From Candidatus Binataceae bacterium (GTDB lineage: Bacteria; Desulfobacterota; Binatia; Binatales; Binataceae): a DNA stretch of 6,608 bases. This document shows, one piece after another, positions 1 to 5,899 of this stretch. The DNA is taken from positions 1 through 6,608 of the forward strand of contig JASHZA010000106.1 in the NCBI GenBank assembly GCA_030042765.1. The letters run 5' to 3'. The first letter of the stretch is position 1. Each line of letters begins with the position of its first letter. Position numbers and translations under genes: made by a program. The notes under the pieces are model-generated. The model did no database searches. It was not told the origin of the DNA and saw nothing but the letters and a program-made list of their open reading frames with translations.

Positions 1-507
1 TTTCATTTTGAGCCCGAGCGCGCGGTCGGCGACAATTCGTCCGATATTGCCTAGCCCGACGATCCCGAGCGTCTTGTTGCACACTTCGGTGCCGGTGAAC
101 TTGCCCCGTTCCCATTTGCCTGCGCGCAACGCCGCGTTGGCCGCCGGGATGTGCCGCGCGAGCGCCATCATCATCGTGATCGTATGCTCTGCGGTCGTCA
201 CGCTGTTGCCGAGCGGACTGTTCATCACCACGATGCCGCGGCGTGTGGCGGCCTCGAGATCCACATTGTCGACGCCCACACCCGCGCGGCCAATCACCTT
301 GAGCGACGCCGCCCGTTCGATCACCTCGCGGGTGACTTTGGTCGCACTGCGGATTATCAGCGCGTCATAGGGCGCGATAACTCCCGCCAGCTCGGGCGGC
401 GTGAGCCCGGTCTTGAGGTCGAAACTGATTTGAGGATGGCGCTTGAGGGCTTCGATCCCCTGGGCCGCCAGGGAATCGCTCAACAAGACGCGGAAGTTCT
501 CCGCCAT
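1..507 (-). CDS. serA: D-3-phosphoglycerate dehydrogenase, N-terminal 169 residues (3' end outside window)
   Basis: This enzyme oxidises 3-phosphoglycerate to 3-phosphohydroxypyruvate with NAD, the first committed step of serine synthesis in the cytosol. The gene reads leftward from an ATG at 507-505 and is still open at base 1, giving 169 codons. The N-terminus (MAENFRVLLSDSLAAQGIEAL) is typical of the long bacterial SerA type. It is followed by the substrate-domain signature GRAGVGVDNVD, then LGNSVTTAEHT, then the start of the NAD-binding Rossmann domain with GLGNIG at residues 151-156. The C-terminal half of the NAD domain, the catalytic His and any ACT domain lie beyond the edge. The start lies 7 bp after the stop of the upstream aminotransferase gene, so the two are almost certainly co-transcribed. 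An AGGGGA stretch at about 520-525 could serve as ribosome site, with a rather long spacer. Other D-2-hydroxyacid dehydrogenases are possible, but the motif set and the neighbour favour SerA. Confidence 0.93.
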   Translation of the reverse strand, partial: MAENFRVLLSDSLAAQGIEALKRHPQISFDLKTGLTPPELAGVIAPYDALIIRSATKVTREVIERAASLKVIGRAGVGVDNVDLEAATRRGIVVMNSPLGNSVTTAEHTITMMMALARHIPAANAALRAGKWERGKFTGTEVCNKTLGIVGLGNIGRIVADRALGLKMK

Positions 508-514
508 GGGCTAT

Positions 515-1696
515 TCAGGTCCCCTGCGCAATGACAGCCTGTGCGGCTGCCACGCCGGCGCCGGCCTCGAAGCGATATCCGAGCCGCGCCAGTCCGATTT
601 CCAGGGCGCTCACAGCGACCAGCATATCAAACGGGGCGAGGTAGCCCATGTGGCCGATGCGGACGAGCTTGCCTTTCATTTGATCCTGCCCACCCTGGAC
701 CGAGACGCCAAGTTCGTCGCGCATCAGGCGGACCAGCGCCGAACCGTCAAACCCTTCCGGGGTGAGGATGCCGGTGACGCCGGGGGCAGGATTGTCGGGC
801 GCGATTAGCCGAAGATGCAGCGCAGGGGCGGCGGCGCGGGCCGCCGCGGCCATCAGGCGATGGCGCGCATAGACGTGGTGAAGGGTTTCATTCTGAATCA
901 AACTCAGAGATTCGTGCAGGCCAAAAATGAGCGGCACGGCCGGGGTGAAGGCAGTGGTATGCTCGTCGCGCTGAGCCTTGAGTTCGCGTGGCAGGTCGAA
1001 GTAAAAGCGCGGTGTCTTGAGCTTCTGCGCACGTTCGAACGCGACCGGAGAGAGCGCGATGATTCCCAGGCCGGGGGGCAGCATCAACGCCTTCTGGCTG
1101 CCGGTGACCAGCGCATCGATACCCCATTCGTCCATCTTTTGCTCGAAAACGCCGACCGAAGTGATGCCGTCCACTATCAGCATTACGCCATGGCGGCGCG
1201 TGACGGCACCCGCTTCAGCCACCGGATGGACCGCGCAGGTCGAGGTCTCGCTGGCCTGCATGAAGACCGCGCGGGCCTCCTGATGGGCCCTGAGCGCCTC
1301 GTCGATTTGCTCCGGACGGACCGCCCGGCCCCATTCGACCTTGATTTCGTGCGGCACGGCGCCATGCGCGGAGAGCATCTTGCTCCATCTCTCGCCGAAT
1401 TTGCCGCCGTTCACGAAGACGGCGTGCTCGCCCGGCGCGATCAGGTTTGTGACCGCCGCCTCCATCGCACCGGTGCCGCTCGACGACAGCAGGATAATCT
1501 CGTGCCGCGTGCCGAAGAGCGGCTTGAGGTTCTCGCGCACCGAATCGAGCACCTTGCTGAATTCGGGCGTGCGATGGTGGATCATCGGCCGCGCCATCGC
1601 AAGCAGAACCTCCGGCGGCACGGGCGCCGGACCAGGTGTGAACAGGTATTTCTTTTGCGCCAACACCTTATGGCTTACTGGAGGAAGAGACTCCAT
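515..1696 (-). CDS. Class V PLP aminotransferase (alanine-glyoxylate / serine-pyruvate / phosphoserine type)
   Basis: This is a fold-type I, class V pyridoxal-phosphate aminotransferase of the AGXT/SGAT family, 393 residues with the start chosen here (usual length about 380-390). Visible motifs, numbered from that ATG, are FTPGPAPVPPEV (19-30), HHRTPEF (40-46), the phosphate-binding loop SSSGTGAMEA (71-80), the cofactor-ring aspartate in IVDGITSVG (D176), the Schiff-base lysine in TGSQKAL (K202), and the carboxylate-binding arginine in VRIGHMG (R346). The stop lies 7 bp before serA. In this context it probably transaminates 3-phosphohydroxypyruvate in place of SerC; that is inference, and glyoxylate or pyruvate could be the real acceptor. 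The start is uncertain. The frame stays open to a TTG at 1768, with another ATG at 1735, and none of the three has a clear Shine-Dalgarno site. I chose 1696 because family homology begins about 16 residues after it. Confidence 0.9.
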   Translation of the reverse strand: MESLPPVSHKVLAQKKYLFTPGPAPVPPEVLLAMARPMIHHRTPEFSKVLDSVRENLKPLFGTRHEIILLSSSGTGAMEAAVTNLIAPGEHAVFVNGGKFGERWSKMLSAHGAVPHEIKVEWGRAVRPEQIDEALRAHQEARAVFMQASETSTCAVHPVAEAGAVTRRHGVMLIVDGITSVGVFEQKMDEWGIDALVTGSQKALMLPPGLGIIALSPVAFERAQKLKTPRFYFDLPRELKAQRDEHTTAFTPAVPLIFGLHESLSLIQNETLHHVYARHRLMAAAARAAAPALHLRLIAPDNPAPGVTGILTPEGFDGSALVRLMRDELGVSVQGGQDQMKGKLVRIGHMGYLAPFDMLVAVSALEIGLARLGYRFEAGAGVAAAQAVIAQGT

Positions 1697-1869
1697 CTTC
1701 GCGTTCGCAGCCAAAAAAAAGCCTGGTGCCCGCATGCGCGAGACGCCAGACCCCAATGCGTCATTCAAGGCCCAATCAAAGGCCGTGTCCCTATGAAATA
1801 GCTATCCGAGGGGCGCGCCGAAGTCAAGGTGATCCGCCTTCACCGACGCACGCGAAACCACGATATGCG

Positions 1870-1898
1870 TTGAAAACAAGCGCATCACCATGCTTAAA
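1870..1898 (+). promoter_or_regulatory. Weak sigma70-like promoter candidate for the GalT-type gene
   Basis: TTGAAA at 1870-1875 is followed after 17 bp by CTTAAA at 1893-1898, a poor -10 match. If used, transcription would start about 1905, leaving a 5' leader of only about 7 nt before the ATG at 1912. That would fit the absence of a Shine-Dalgarno site there and imply a near-leaderless mRNA. The rest of the 1697-1911 divergent spacer shows no strong element. Confidence 0.2.
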
Positions 1899-1911
1899 GT
1901 GTCCTACTCTT

Positions 1912-2943
1912 ATGCCGATCGAACACGAGATTCGCGATGGCGCGTTGCTGTGGGTCAGAAACCCGGTCACCGGTGTGATCTCCTACGTCATCGACGTGCG
2001 CGGGAAGAGCTTCGCCTTTACCTTGGGGGGACGCGAGGAACTGAACCCGGACCCGCCGCCACCTGACCCCGGCGCATTGCGCAACGCGATCGAGAATTGC
2101 CCGTTTTGCCCCGGCAACGAAAGACACGCGCCGGCCGAGCTTATGCGCATTACGCCCGGAGAGTTTCCCGAGTGGAACGGCGGCGCCGCAGCCGAAGGTG
2201 CGCCTTGGGTGCTCCGGGTGTTCAACAACCTGTTCCCCCGCATTCCCGAAAATCTCACGGGTGGTCGCAACGAGTCGTATATCGTGGTCGAGGACCCGCG
2301 GCATTTCCTCGAAAATCCCCGTTCCGTCAACGACCTGATGCGTACTGGAGCGCTCGGTGAGGAGCATTTCTATCATCTGATCATGGCCGATGTGCTCCTG
2401 ATGCGCCACGTGCTGGCGAACCCCACCGTCTGCTCCGTGATTATCCGCAAGAACCAGGGGCGCGAATCGGGCGCCTCCCAGCCCCATCCCCATCAGCAGG
2501 TGATCGGCTCGCCGCATCCTCTGCCGATAGTCGAGGCGGAGGCGCGCGCGGCGCGCGACAATCCCGCGCTGTGGCACGAGCTGATCGATTTGATCGAACG
2601 GATCGGGCTGTTAATCGACCGGCGCGACGGAGTGGTCAGCTATGCGAGTCCGATCGGAGCCTTTCCGCGCAGCTACGATGTGATCATGCCGGAATTTCGC
2701 GGCTTGATGACCGAGCTTACGCCCGAAGCGTTGCGGCCATTTGCACGGGCAATTTTCCGGATCATCAGGGTGCTGGGACCGCTCCCGCTCGATTACGAGA
2801 TCCATCAGGGGGGTGGGTTACCGCTGCACGCGCATATCAACGGCCGGCTCTATCCGTACTCGAACGTCGCCGGTACGCTCAATCTGCCCAGCCAGTTGGT
2901 GCAGAACGTGGCGGCGCTGCGGCGGGCGCTTTCGCGCGGATAA
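1912..2943 (+). CDS. GalT-type (HIT superfamily) hexose-1-phosphate nucleotidylyltransferase
   Basis: This 343-residue protein belongs to the galactose-1-phosphate uridylyltransferase branch of the HIT superfamily. Such enzymes move UMP (in relatives AMP) between a nucleotide sugar and a hexose-1-phosphate through a uridylyl-histidine intermediate. CPFC at 63-66 matches the first zinc-ligand pair of GalT, and H131 in EDPRHF sits where E. coli GalT has its third ligand. NQGRESGASQPHPHQQ at 181-196 is the active-site block: H192 is the fourth zinc ligand, H194 the nucleophile and Q196 the conserved glutamine. YEIHQGGGLPLHAHING gives H298, H306 and H308, the C-terminal metal/structural histidines. 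Known family members show that all these residues matter. No galK, galE or galM lies nearby, so the sugar is uncertain and an ADP-glucose phosphorylase-like role is possible. The frame runs open upstream to 1726, but family similarity starts soon after MPIEHEIRDG. The ATG lacks a Shine-Dalgarno site. Confidence 0.85.
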   Translation: MPIEHEIRDGALLWVRNPVTGVISYVIDVRGKSFAFTLGGREELNPDPPPPDPGALRNAIENCPFCPGNERHAPAELMRITPGEFPEWNGGAAAEGAPWVLRVFNNLFPRIPENLTGGRNESYIVVEDPRHFLENPRSVNDLMRTGALGEEHFYHLIMADVLLMRHVLANPTVCSVIIRKNQGRESGASQPHPHQQVIGSPHPLPIVEAEARAARDNPALWHELIDLIERIGLLIDRRDGVVSYASPIGAFPRSYDVIMPEFRGLMTELTPEALRPFARAIFRIIRVLGPLPLDYEIHQGGGLPLHAHINGRLYPYSNVAGTLNLPSQLVQNVAALRRALSRG

Positions 2944-2950
2944 GGCGAGA

Positions 2951-2970
2951 GCGGCCGCAAAACGGGCCGC
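2951..2970 (+). terminator. GC-rich hairpin just after the GalT-type gene (possible weak terminator)
   Basis: GCGGCC (2951-2956) pairs with GGCCGC (2965-2970) around an 8-nt loop, starting 8 bp after the stop codon. No T-run follows, so it is not a standard intrinsic terminator. It could slow transcription or protect the 3' end before the next gene. Confidence 0.25.
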
Positions 2971-3019
2971 GCGCCGCAACCAATCGAAACTCATGCGAAA
3001 AATTGGAGCAGGGGACCAG

Positions 3020-3328
3020 ATGAGATACTCCACGATGAGATACGGGTTGCTTTGTGCGATTTTGGTATTGGCAGTTACGTGCGCTCCATCGGTTGGGTGC
3101 GCGGAAGATTGCAAGGGCAGACTCACGAGCCAGCAGCAGGACATTTATTCTCATCTGTCGGCGGAGAATCAGAAGACCCTGACGGGCGAATTGAAAACGC
3201 GGGACGGGAAGCCTGCCTCATGCGAATTCCGGGGCGGACTGATGGACATGCTGGCGAATTTCCCGCCGGAGAAGCGGGACGACGCGTTCAAGATGCTCGT
3301 CGACAGGATGCTGATCCGGAAGAAGTGA
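3020..3328 (+). CDS. Small exported protein of unknown function
   Basis: I do not recognise this 102-residue protein. It begins with a classical Sec signal peptide: MRYSTMRYG with positive charges, a hydrophobic core LLCAILVLAVTCA, and a probable signal peptidase I site after GCA at residues 26-28, giving a mature chain starting EDCKG of about 74 residues. The mature part is charged and helical-looking, with two cysteines, C31 and C68, that could form a disulfide in the periplasm. It ends in a basic tail, MLIRKK. There is no proper lipobox: the residues before C21 and C27 do not fit the consensus. An in-frame ATG at 2993 exists, but AGGGG at 3010-3014, 5 bp before the ATG at 3020, supports the shorter form. 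It lies 76 bp downstream of the GalT-type gene on the same strand and may be co-transcribed. Size, signal sequence and codon pattern make a real gene likely. Confidence 0.7.
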   Translation: MRYSTMRYGLLCAILVLAVTCAPSVGCAEDCKGRLTSQQQDIYSHLSAENQKTLTGELKTRDGKPASCEFRGGLMDMLANFPPEKRDDAFKMLVDRMLIRKK

Positions 3329-3384
3329 GCAGGATCGCTCCGCTCATTCTTCGCTGAATCAACAACGTCTCTGACGACCTGCGA

Positions 3385-3400
3385 CGTGCCATTCGGCACG
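3385..3400 (+). promoter_or_regulatory. Small hairpin abutting the ribosome binding site of the DJ-1/PfpI gene
   Basis: CGTGCC (3385-3390), loop ATTC, then GGCACG (3395-3400) forms a perfect 6-bp stem with a 4-nt loop. It ends directly at the first base of the Shine-Dalgarno site (3401). Stacking there could influence translation initiation, but no regulatory role is shown. Confidence 0.3.
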
Positions 3401-3407
3401 GGAGGAG
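3401..3407 (+). promoter_or_regulatory. Ribosome binding site fixing a GTG start
   Basis: GGAGGAG is followed by a 4-bp spacer (3408-3411) and the GTG at 3412. This strong site decides the non-ATG start of the DJ-1/PfpI gene; no in-frame ATG with a comparable site is nearby. Confidence 0.8.
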
Positions 3408-3411
3408 CATA

Positions 3412-4011
3412 GTGGAGATTGCGATTCTGATTTTCGACCGCCTCACGGCTCTGGATGCAATCGGGCCCTACGATCGAAAAATCGGCGTTAAGCGCAAGTG
3501 CTTTGTTCTCGGTCCGTTTCAGCCCGACGGTTTCACCAACGTGACCAGTGCCGATATTCTTGTCATTCCCGGTGGAATCGGTGAGGAGGCGGTGCGATCC
3601 AAGCCGGAGATGATCGAATGGGTCCGCGCGATTCACGCCACGACCAGGTGGACCACGTCGGTCTGCACGGGAGCGCTGATCCTCGGAGCAGCCGGAATCT
3701 TGCGCGGATTGGACGCGACCACACACTGGTCCGCACGCGAGCTGCTGCGCGGGTTCGGTGCCGTACCGGTAAAGGAGCGCGTCGTTGAACGAGGAAAGGT
3801 GATAACCGCTGCGGGGGTATCCGCGGGTATCGATATGGCGCTCCATCTCGTGCGCCGCGTCGCCGGCGATGAGATAGCGCAGGCGATTCAGATCGGTATC
3901 GAATATGATCCGCAGCCCCCGTTCGACGGAGTCTTTGAGCGAGCTCCGGTTCCAATCGCCGCATACCTCAGAAAGGTCTACGCCCATCGGCTTGGCGCAG
4001 CCTCGCGATGA
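3412..4011 (+). CDS. DJ-1/PfpI family protein with an internal micro-inversion and deletion (possible cryptic pseudogene)
   Basis: This is a 199-residue member of the DJ-1/PfpI (class I glutamine amidotransferase-like) superfamily, closest in layout to isonitrile hydratase-like and AraC-linked forms of about 220-230 residues. The N-terminus MEIAILIFDRLTALDAIGPY (1-20) carries the conserved acidic residue D15. ADILVIPGG (47-55) is the strand before the oxyanion loop, C85 in SVCTGA is the nucleophile at the elbow, and ATTHWSA follows (H105). GVSAGIDMALHLV and a DPQPPFDG region complete the fold. Residues 21-43 match nothing expected: the minus strand of that DNA encodes the normal family segment instead (see the separate entry), and about 14-16 residues are missing. 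The catalytic elbow is intact, but core strands before residue 47 are replaced, so folding is doubtful. With no stop or frameshift, the gene still translates from a strong ribosome site. The family includes hydratases, chaperones and proteases; no substrate can be assigned. Confidence 0.85.
   Translation: MEIAILIFDRLTALDAIGPYDRKIGVKRKCFVLGPFQPDGFTNVTSADILVIPGGIGEEAVRSKPEMIEWVRAIHATTRWTTSVCTGALILGAAGILRGLDATTHWSARELLRGFGAVPVKERVVERGKVITAAGVSAGIDMALHLVRRVAGDEIAQAIQIGIEYDPQPPFDGVFERAPVPIAAYLRKVYAHRLGAASR
3472..3540 (-). other. 69-bp inverted segment inside the DJ-1/PfpI gene
   Basis: Read on the minus strand, in codon register, this stretch gives ETVGLKRTENKALALNADFS with V-G before it and I after it. 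DJ-1/PfpI proteins normally carry such a segment (pattern VGPxRTxNGxLxLxAD) just upstream of the DILVxPGG strand. On the plus strand it reads DRKIGVKRKC..., which has no family resemblance. The flanks GPY (to 3471) and VTSADILVIPGG (from 3541) are in normal plus orientation, so only this piece is flipped. The left junction overlaps the palindrome CGATCG (3471-3476) and the right one ACGT (3539-3542). No long flanking inverted repeats are visible. Boundaries are good to a few bases. Confidence 0.7.
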
Positions 4012-4046
4012 GCTGCGACGACCTTGACGAATCAACGACCTTGCTC

Positions 4047-4128
4047 GACTCGGAGCGGCGAGTCTCTGGAGAGGGCGATGAAGGACGAGGCGAGTTAGCG
4101 GGCGGCGCGACTCGCGGGATGCGCCCTC
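4047..4128. terminator. Inverted-repeat-rich convergent spacer (possible bidirectional termination region)
   Basis: The spacer between the converging DJ-1 and VOC genes holds three nested or adjacent perfect stems: GACTCG/CGAGTC (4047-4052/4059-4064, 6-nt loop), GAGGGCG/CGCCCTC (4071-4077/4122-4128) and, inside the latter, GCGAGT/ACTCGC (4090-4095/4110-4115). The first and third share the GCGAGT/ACTCG core. No T-run follows on either strand, so a terminator role is inferred from position and structure only; a degraded dispersed repeat is an alternative. Confidence 0.35.
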
Positions 4129-4173
4129 ATCTGTCAGGCACGACGCAATAGAGCGGCGCGCCTACTCGGTACT

Positions 4174-4566
4174 CTATTTATATTCCTCGCGCAGTTCGAT
4201 CATGTTGCCGTCGGGATCTTCGAGCCAGATCTGCTTGCCGACCAGGCGGAGCGTCTCCTCGGTCATCGGGATGACGCTCTGGCGCGAGGCGTCGACGAAC
4301 GTTACGCCCATCTCGGCGAGCGCGGCCTTGGCGGCTTCGAGGTCTTCGACCTCAAGCGCCATGTGCGGGCGGCGCGGATCGATTTTTCCCTCGGGGGCGC
4401 GCTCGCCGACGATATGGAGCTGGTTGTCGCCGATGCCGAGCCATTCGCCGGGCACGTTCACTTTGGGACGGGGGATCTTCTTGAGCTTGAGCACCTTCTC
4501 GTAGAAGTTGGTCGAGCGTTCGACGTCGGAGACGACGATTGCGACGTGATTGATGCTTTTGATCAT
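4174..4566 (-). CDS. VOC superfamily (glyoxalase/dioxygenase-like) metalloprotein
   Basis: This 130-residue vicinal-oxygen-chelate protein has one pair of the beta-alpha-beta-beta-beta modules used by lactoylglutathione lyases, fosfomycin-resistance enzymes and extradiol dioxygenases. The first module begins with INHVAIVVSDVERSTNFYEKVL (H7, a typical metal ligand) and ends with DNQLHIVGE (H51). The second begins with RPHMALEVEDLEAAKAAL (H68) and ends with QIWLEDPDGNMIELRE (E124 in the usual glutamate-ligand position). Together H7, H51 or E54, H68 and E124 form a credible metal site. The ATG is preceded by GGGAG (4573-4577) at a 6-bp spacing, which fixes the start although the frame is open farther upstream. 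It begins 20 bp after the stop of the amidohydrolase gene, so the two form an operon. The substrate cannot be read from sequence; it probably acts on an intermediate shared with its neighbour. Confidence 0.88.
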   Translation of the reverse strand: MIKSINHVAIVVSDVERSTNFYEKVLKLKKIPRPKVNVPGEWLGIGDNQLHIVGERAPEGKIDPRRPHMALEVEDLEAAKAALAEMGVTFVDASRQSVIPMTEETLRLVGKQIWLEDPDGNMIELREEYK

Positions 4567-4586
4567 TGGGCACTCCCGCGCTTGGG

Positions 4587-5699
4587 CTAAAGGGCGAAGC
4601 CGTAAACCCTTGCGCAGTTTTCGCGGACGATTTTCCGGCGGTCGGCTTCGGGAATGGAGGAGAAATCGCGAGACAGAACCTCCTGCGAATGGGGCCAGGT
4701 GGCGGCCTGATGCGGATAGTCGGTCGACCACATGAAATTATCCGCACCGACCAGGTTGTAGACCTTGAGGCCCATCGGATCGTCGATGAAGGTCGCAAAA
4801 ATGTTGCGGCGAAAATATTCGCTGGGCTTGAGCGAAAGGGCGACGCCGTAGCCCTGCTTGAAGCGGCGGTAATACTTGTCGGCGCGCTCGAGCAGATGCG
4901 GGACCCAGGCGATGTCGTTTTCGGCCGAGACGATTTTCAATTGCGGGAAACGCTCGAAGACGCCCCCGAAGATCAGTGAACAAATCGAGTGCTGGGTCTC
5001 CTGCGTCCGCACGACCATCCGGGCGTAGAGCTCGCCGATATTCGACTCGTCCTGTTGCGAGGCGCGGGTGCGTCCAGTGAGCGTGTGCAGCGACAGCGGC
5101 ATCCGCGTTTCCTGCGCGGCGGCCCAGAAGGGGTCGTACTCGGGCAGGGTATAGGGTCGATCCTCGGGCGGGGCGGCCCAGATGAGCGCGCCCTTCAGAC
5201 CCATTTTAGCGCAGCGCTCGAGTTCGCGGCCGGCGCGGGCTACGTCGAACAGGGAGATCAAGGCGAGGCCGGCGAAGCGCGCGGGAGCGTAGGCGCAGAA
5301 CTCGGCGAGCCAATCGTTGTAGACGCGAAAGCAGTCTTCCTGGAATCCGGCGTCTTCGATCCAGAACAGCACGAAGCCCATCGTGGTGTAGAGGACCGAA
5401 GCTTCGACGCTGTCGAGCTCCATGTCCTTGAGGCGATCGCCGGGATTCCATCCGCCGGCCGGCGCGCTCTCGAGCCCGGCCTCGAGGAAGGATTGGTCGA
5501 AGGTTTTGCCCGCGGCGAAGGCGCCCGAGACGCGCAACGGCGGCAGGTTCTCGCATACGAAGAACGAGCCGGCGCGCCCGCCGGGATTTTTCACGATGCG
5601 CGGAGCGCGGCCGCGAAAGCGCGCCTGGAGCCGATCCGTCCACAGGCCGGGCGGCTCGAGCATGTGGGCGTCGGCGTCGATAATGCGCATTGTCGTCAT
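4587..5699 (-). CDS. Amidohydrolase_2 family metal-dependent hydrolase/decarboxylase
   Basis: This 370-residue TIM-barrel protein belongs to the amidohydrolase_2 (ACMSD-like) family, whose members hydrolyse or decarboxylate cyclic and aromatic acids with a divalent metal. The N-terminal strand has MRIIDADAHMLEP, where D10, H12 and E15 are the metal-binding signature. Later come SLHTLTG with H205 (barrel strand ligand), KIVSAENDIAWVPHLLER, with E260 where many relatives have a similar Glu/His, and NFMWSTDYPH with D327, the catalytic or metal aspartate, near the C-terminus. KIVRENCARVYGF is the usual terminal helix. Length fits the family (about 330-400). The frame extends to 5819, but the ATG at 5699 has AGGA 7 bp upstream and directly precedes the conserved first strand. 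It is first in an operon with the VOC gene 20 bp downstream and divergent from the LLM oxidoreductase, suggesting a shared catabolic role. The substrate is unknown. Confidence 0.9.
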   Translation of the reverse strand: MTTMRIIDADAHMLEPPGLWTDRLQARFRGRAPRIVKNPGGRAGSFFVCENLPPLRVSGAFAAGKTFDQSFLEAGLESAPAGGWNPGDRLKDMELDSVEASVLYTTMGFVLFWIEDAGFQEDCFRVYNDWLAEFCAYAPARFAGLALISLFDVARAGRELERCAKMGLKGALIWAAPPEDRPYTLPEYDPFWAAAQETRMPLSLHTLTGRTRASQQDESNIGELYARMVVRTQETQHSICSLIFGGVFERFPQLKIVSAENDIAWVPHLLERADKYYRRFKQGYGVALSLKPSEYFRRNIFATFIDDPMGLKVYNLVGADNFMWSTDYPHQAATWPHSQEVLSRDFSSIPEADRRKIVRENCARVYGFAL

Positions 5700-5886
5700 G
5701 CTGCGATCCTCGTGTGGCGCAACGCAGCAGCGGCTGCGCCGTCCAGCGAGGCGAATCCGGATCGAGTCAAGGCGTATCAACCTCGGGCGGGTTTGACAAT
5801 GGCGCGACGGCCGCCGCAAAACGTGTAACTATGATGCGGCTGTAGTAGATTTCTCCGCCTGCGAGGGCGATTCCGGCGCCGGAGCG

Positions 5887-5893
5887 AGGAGGT
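5887..5893 (+). promoter_or_regulatory. Near-perfect ribosome binding site fixing a GTG start
   Basis: AGGAGGT, followed by a 6-bp spacer and GTG at 5900. It is one of the two strongest translation signals in the window and decides the non-ATG start of the LLM oxidoreductase gene. Confidence 0.85.
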
Positions 5894-5899
5894 AACGGA

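Noticed and set aside
1713..1720. A8 run (T8 on the minus strand) as an intrinsic terminator
   Set aside because: No stable stem precedes it on the minus strand. It lies just before, or inside an N-terminal extension of, the aminotransferase gene.
815..1801. Plus-strand open frame of 328 codons
   Set aside because: It is antisense to the class V aminotransferase. The translation is Arg/His-rich low-information sequence, typical of a shadow frame in GC-rich DNA.
3436..3596. Inverted repeat (about GTGAGG plus CGGT on both sides) that might drive a programmed inversion switch
   Set aside because: The match is short and interrupted by 3 bp. It lies well outside the flipped segment, and the DNA between it and the segment is in normal orientation.
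3169..4035. Long minus-strand open frame (288 codons) across the DJ-1/PfpI gene
   Set aside because: It is antisense to a gene with clear family motifs and a strong ribosome site. Only its short part at 3472-3540 looks protein-like, which the inversion explains.
5765..5780. Minus-strand TTGATA and TTGACT as -35 elements for the amidohydrolase operon
   Set aside because: No acceptable -10 lies 16-18 bp downstream of either on the minus strand.
4989..5828. Plus-strand open frame of 279 codons
   Set aside because: It is a shadow of the amidohydrolase gene, with no ribosome site and no recognisable motif.
5793..5835. TTGACA (5793-5798) and TATGAT (5830-5835) as a promoter for the LLM gene
   Set aside because: The hexamers are good individually, but the 31-bp spacing is far from 17. 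No matching partner was found for either at a normal distance.
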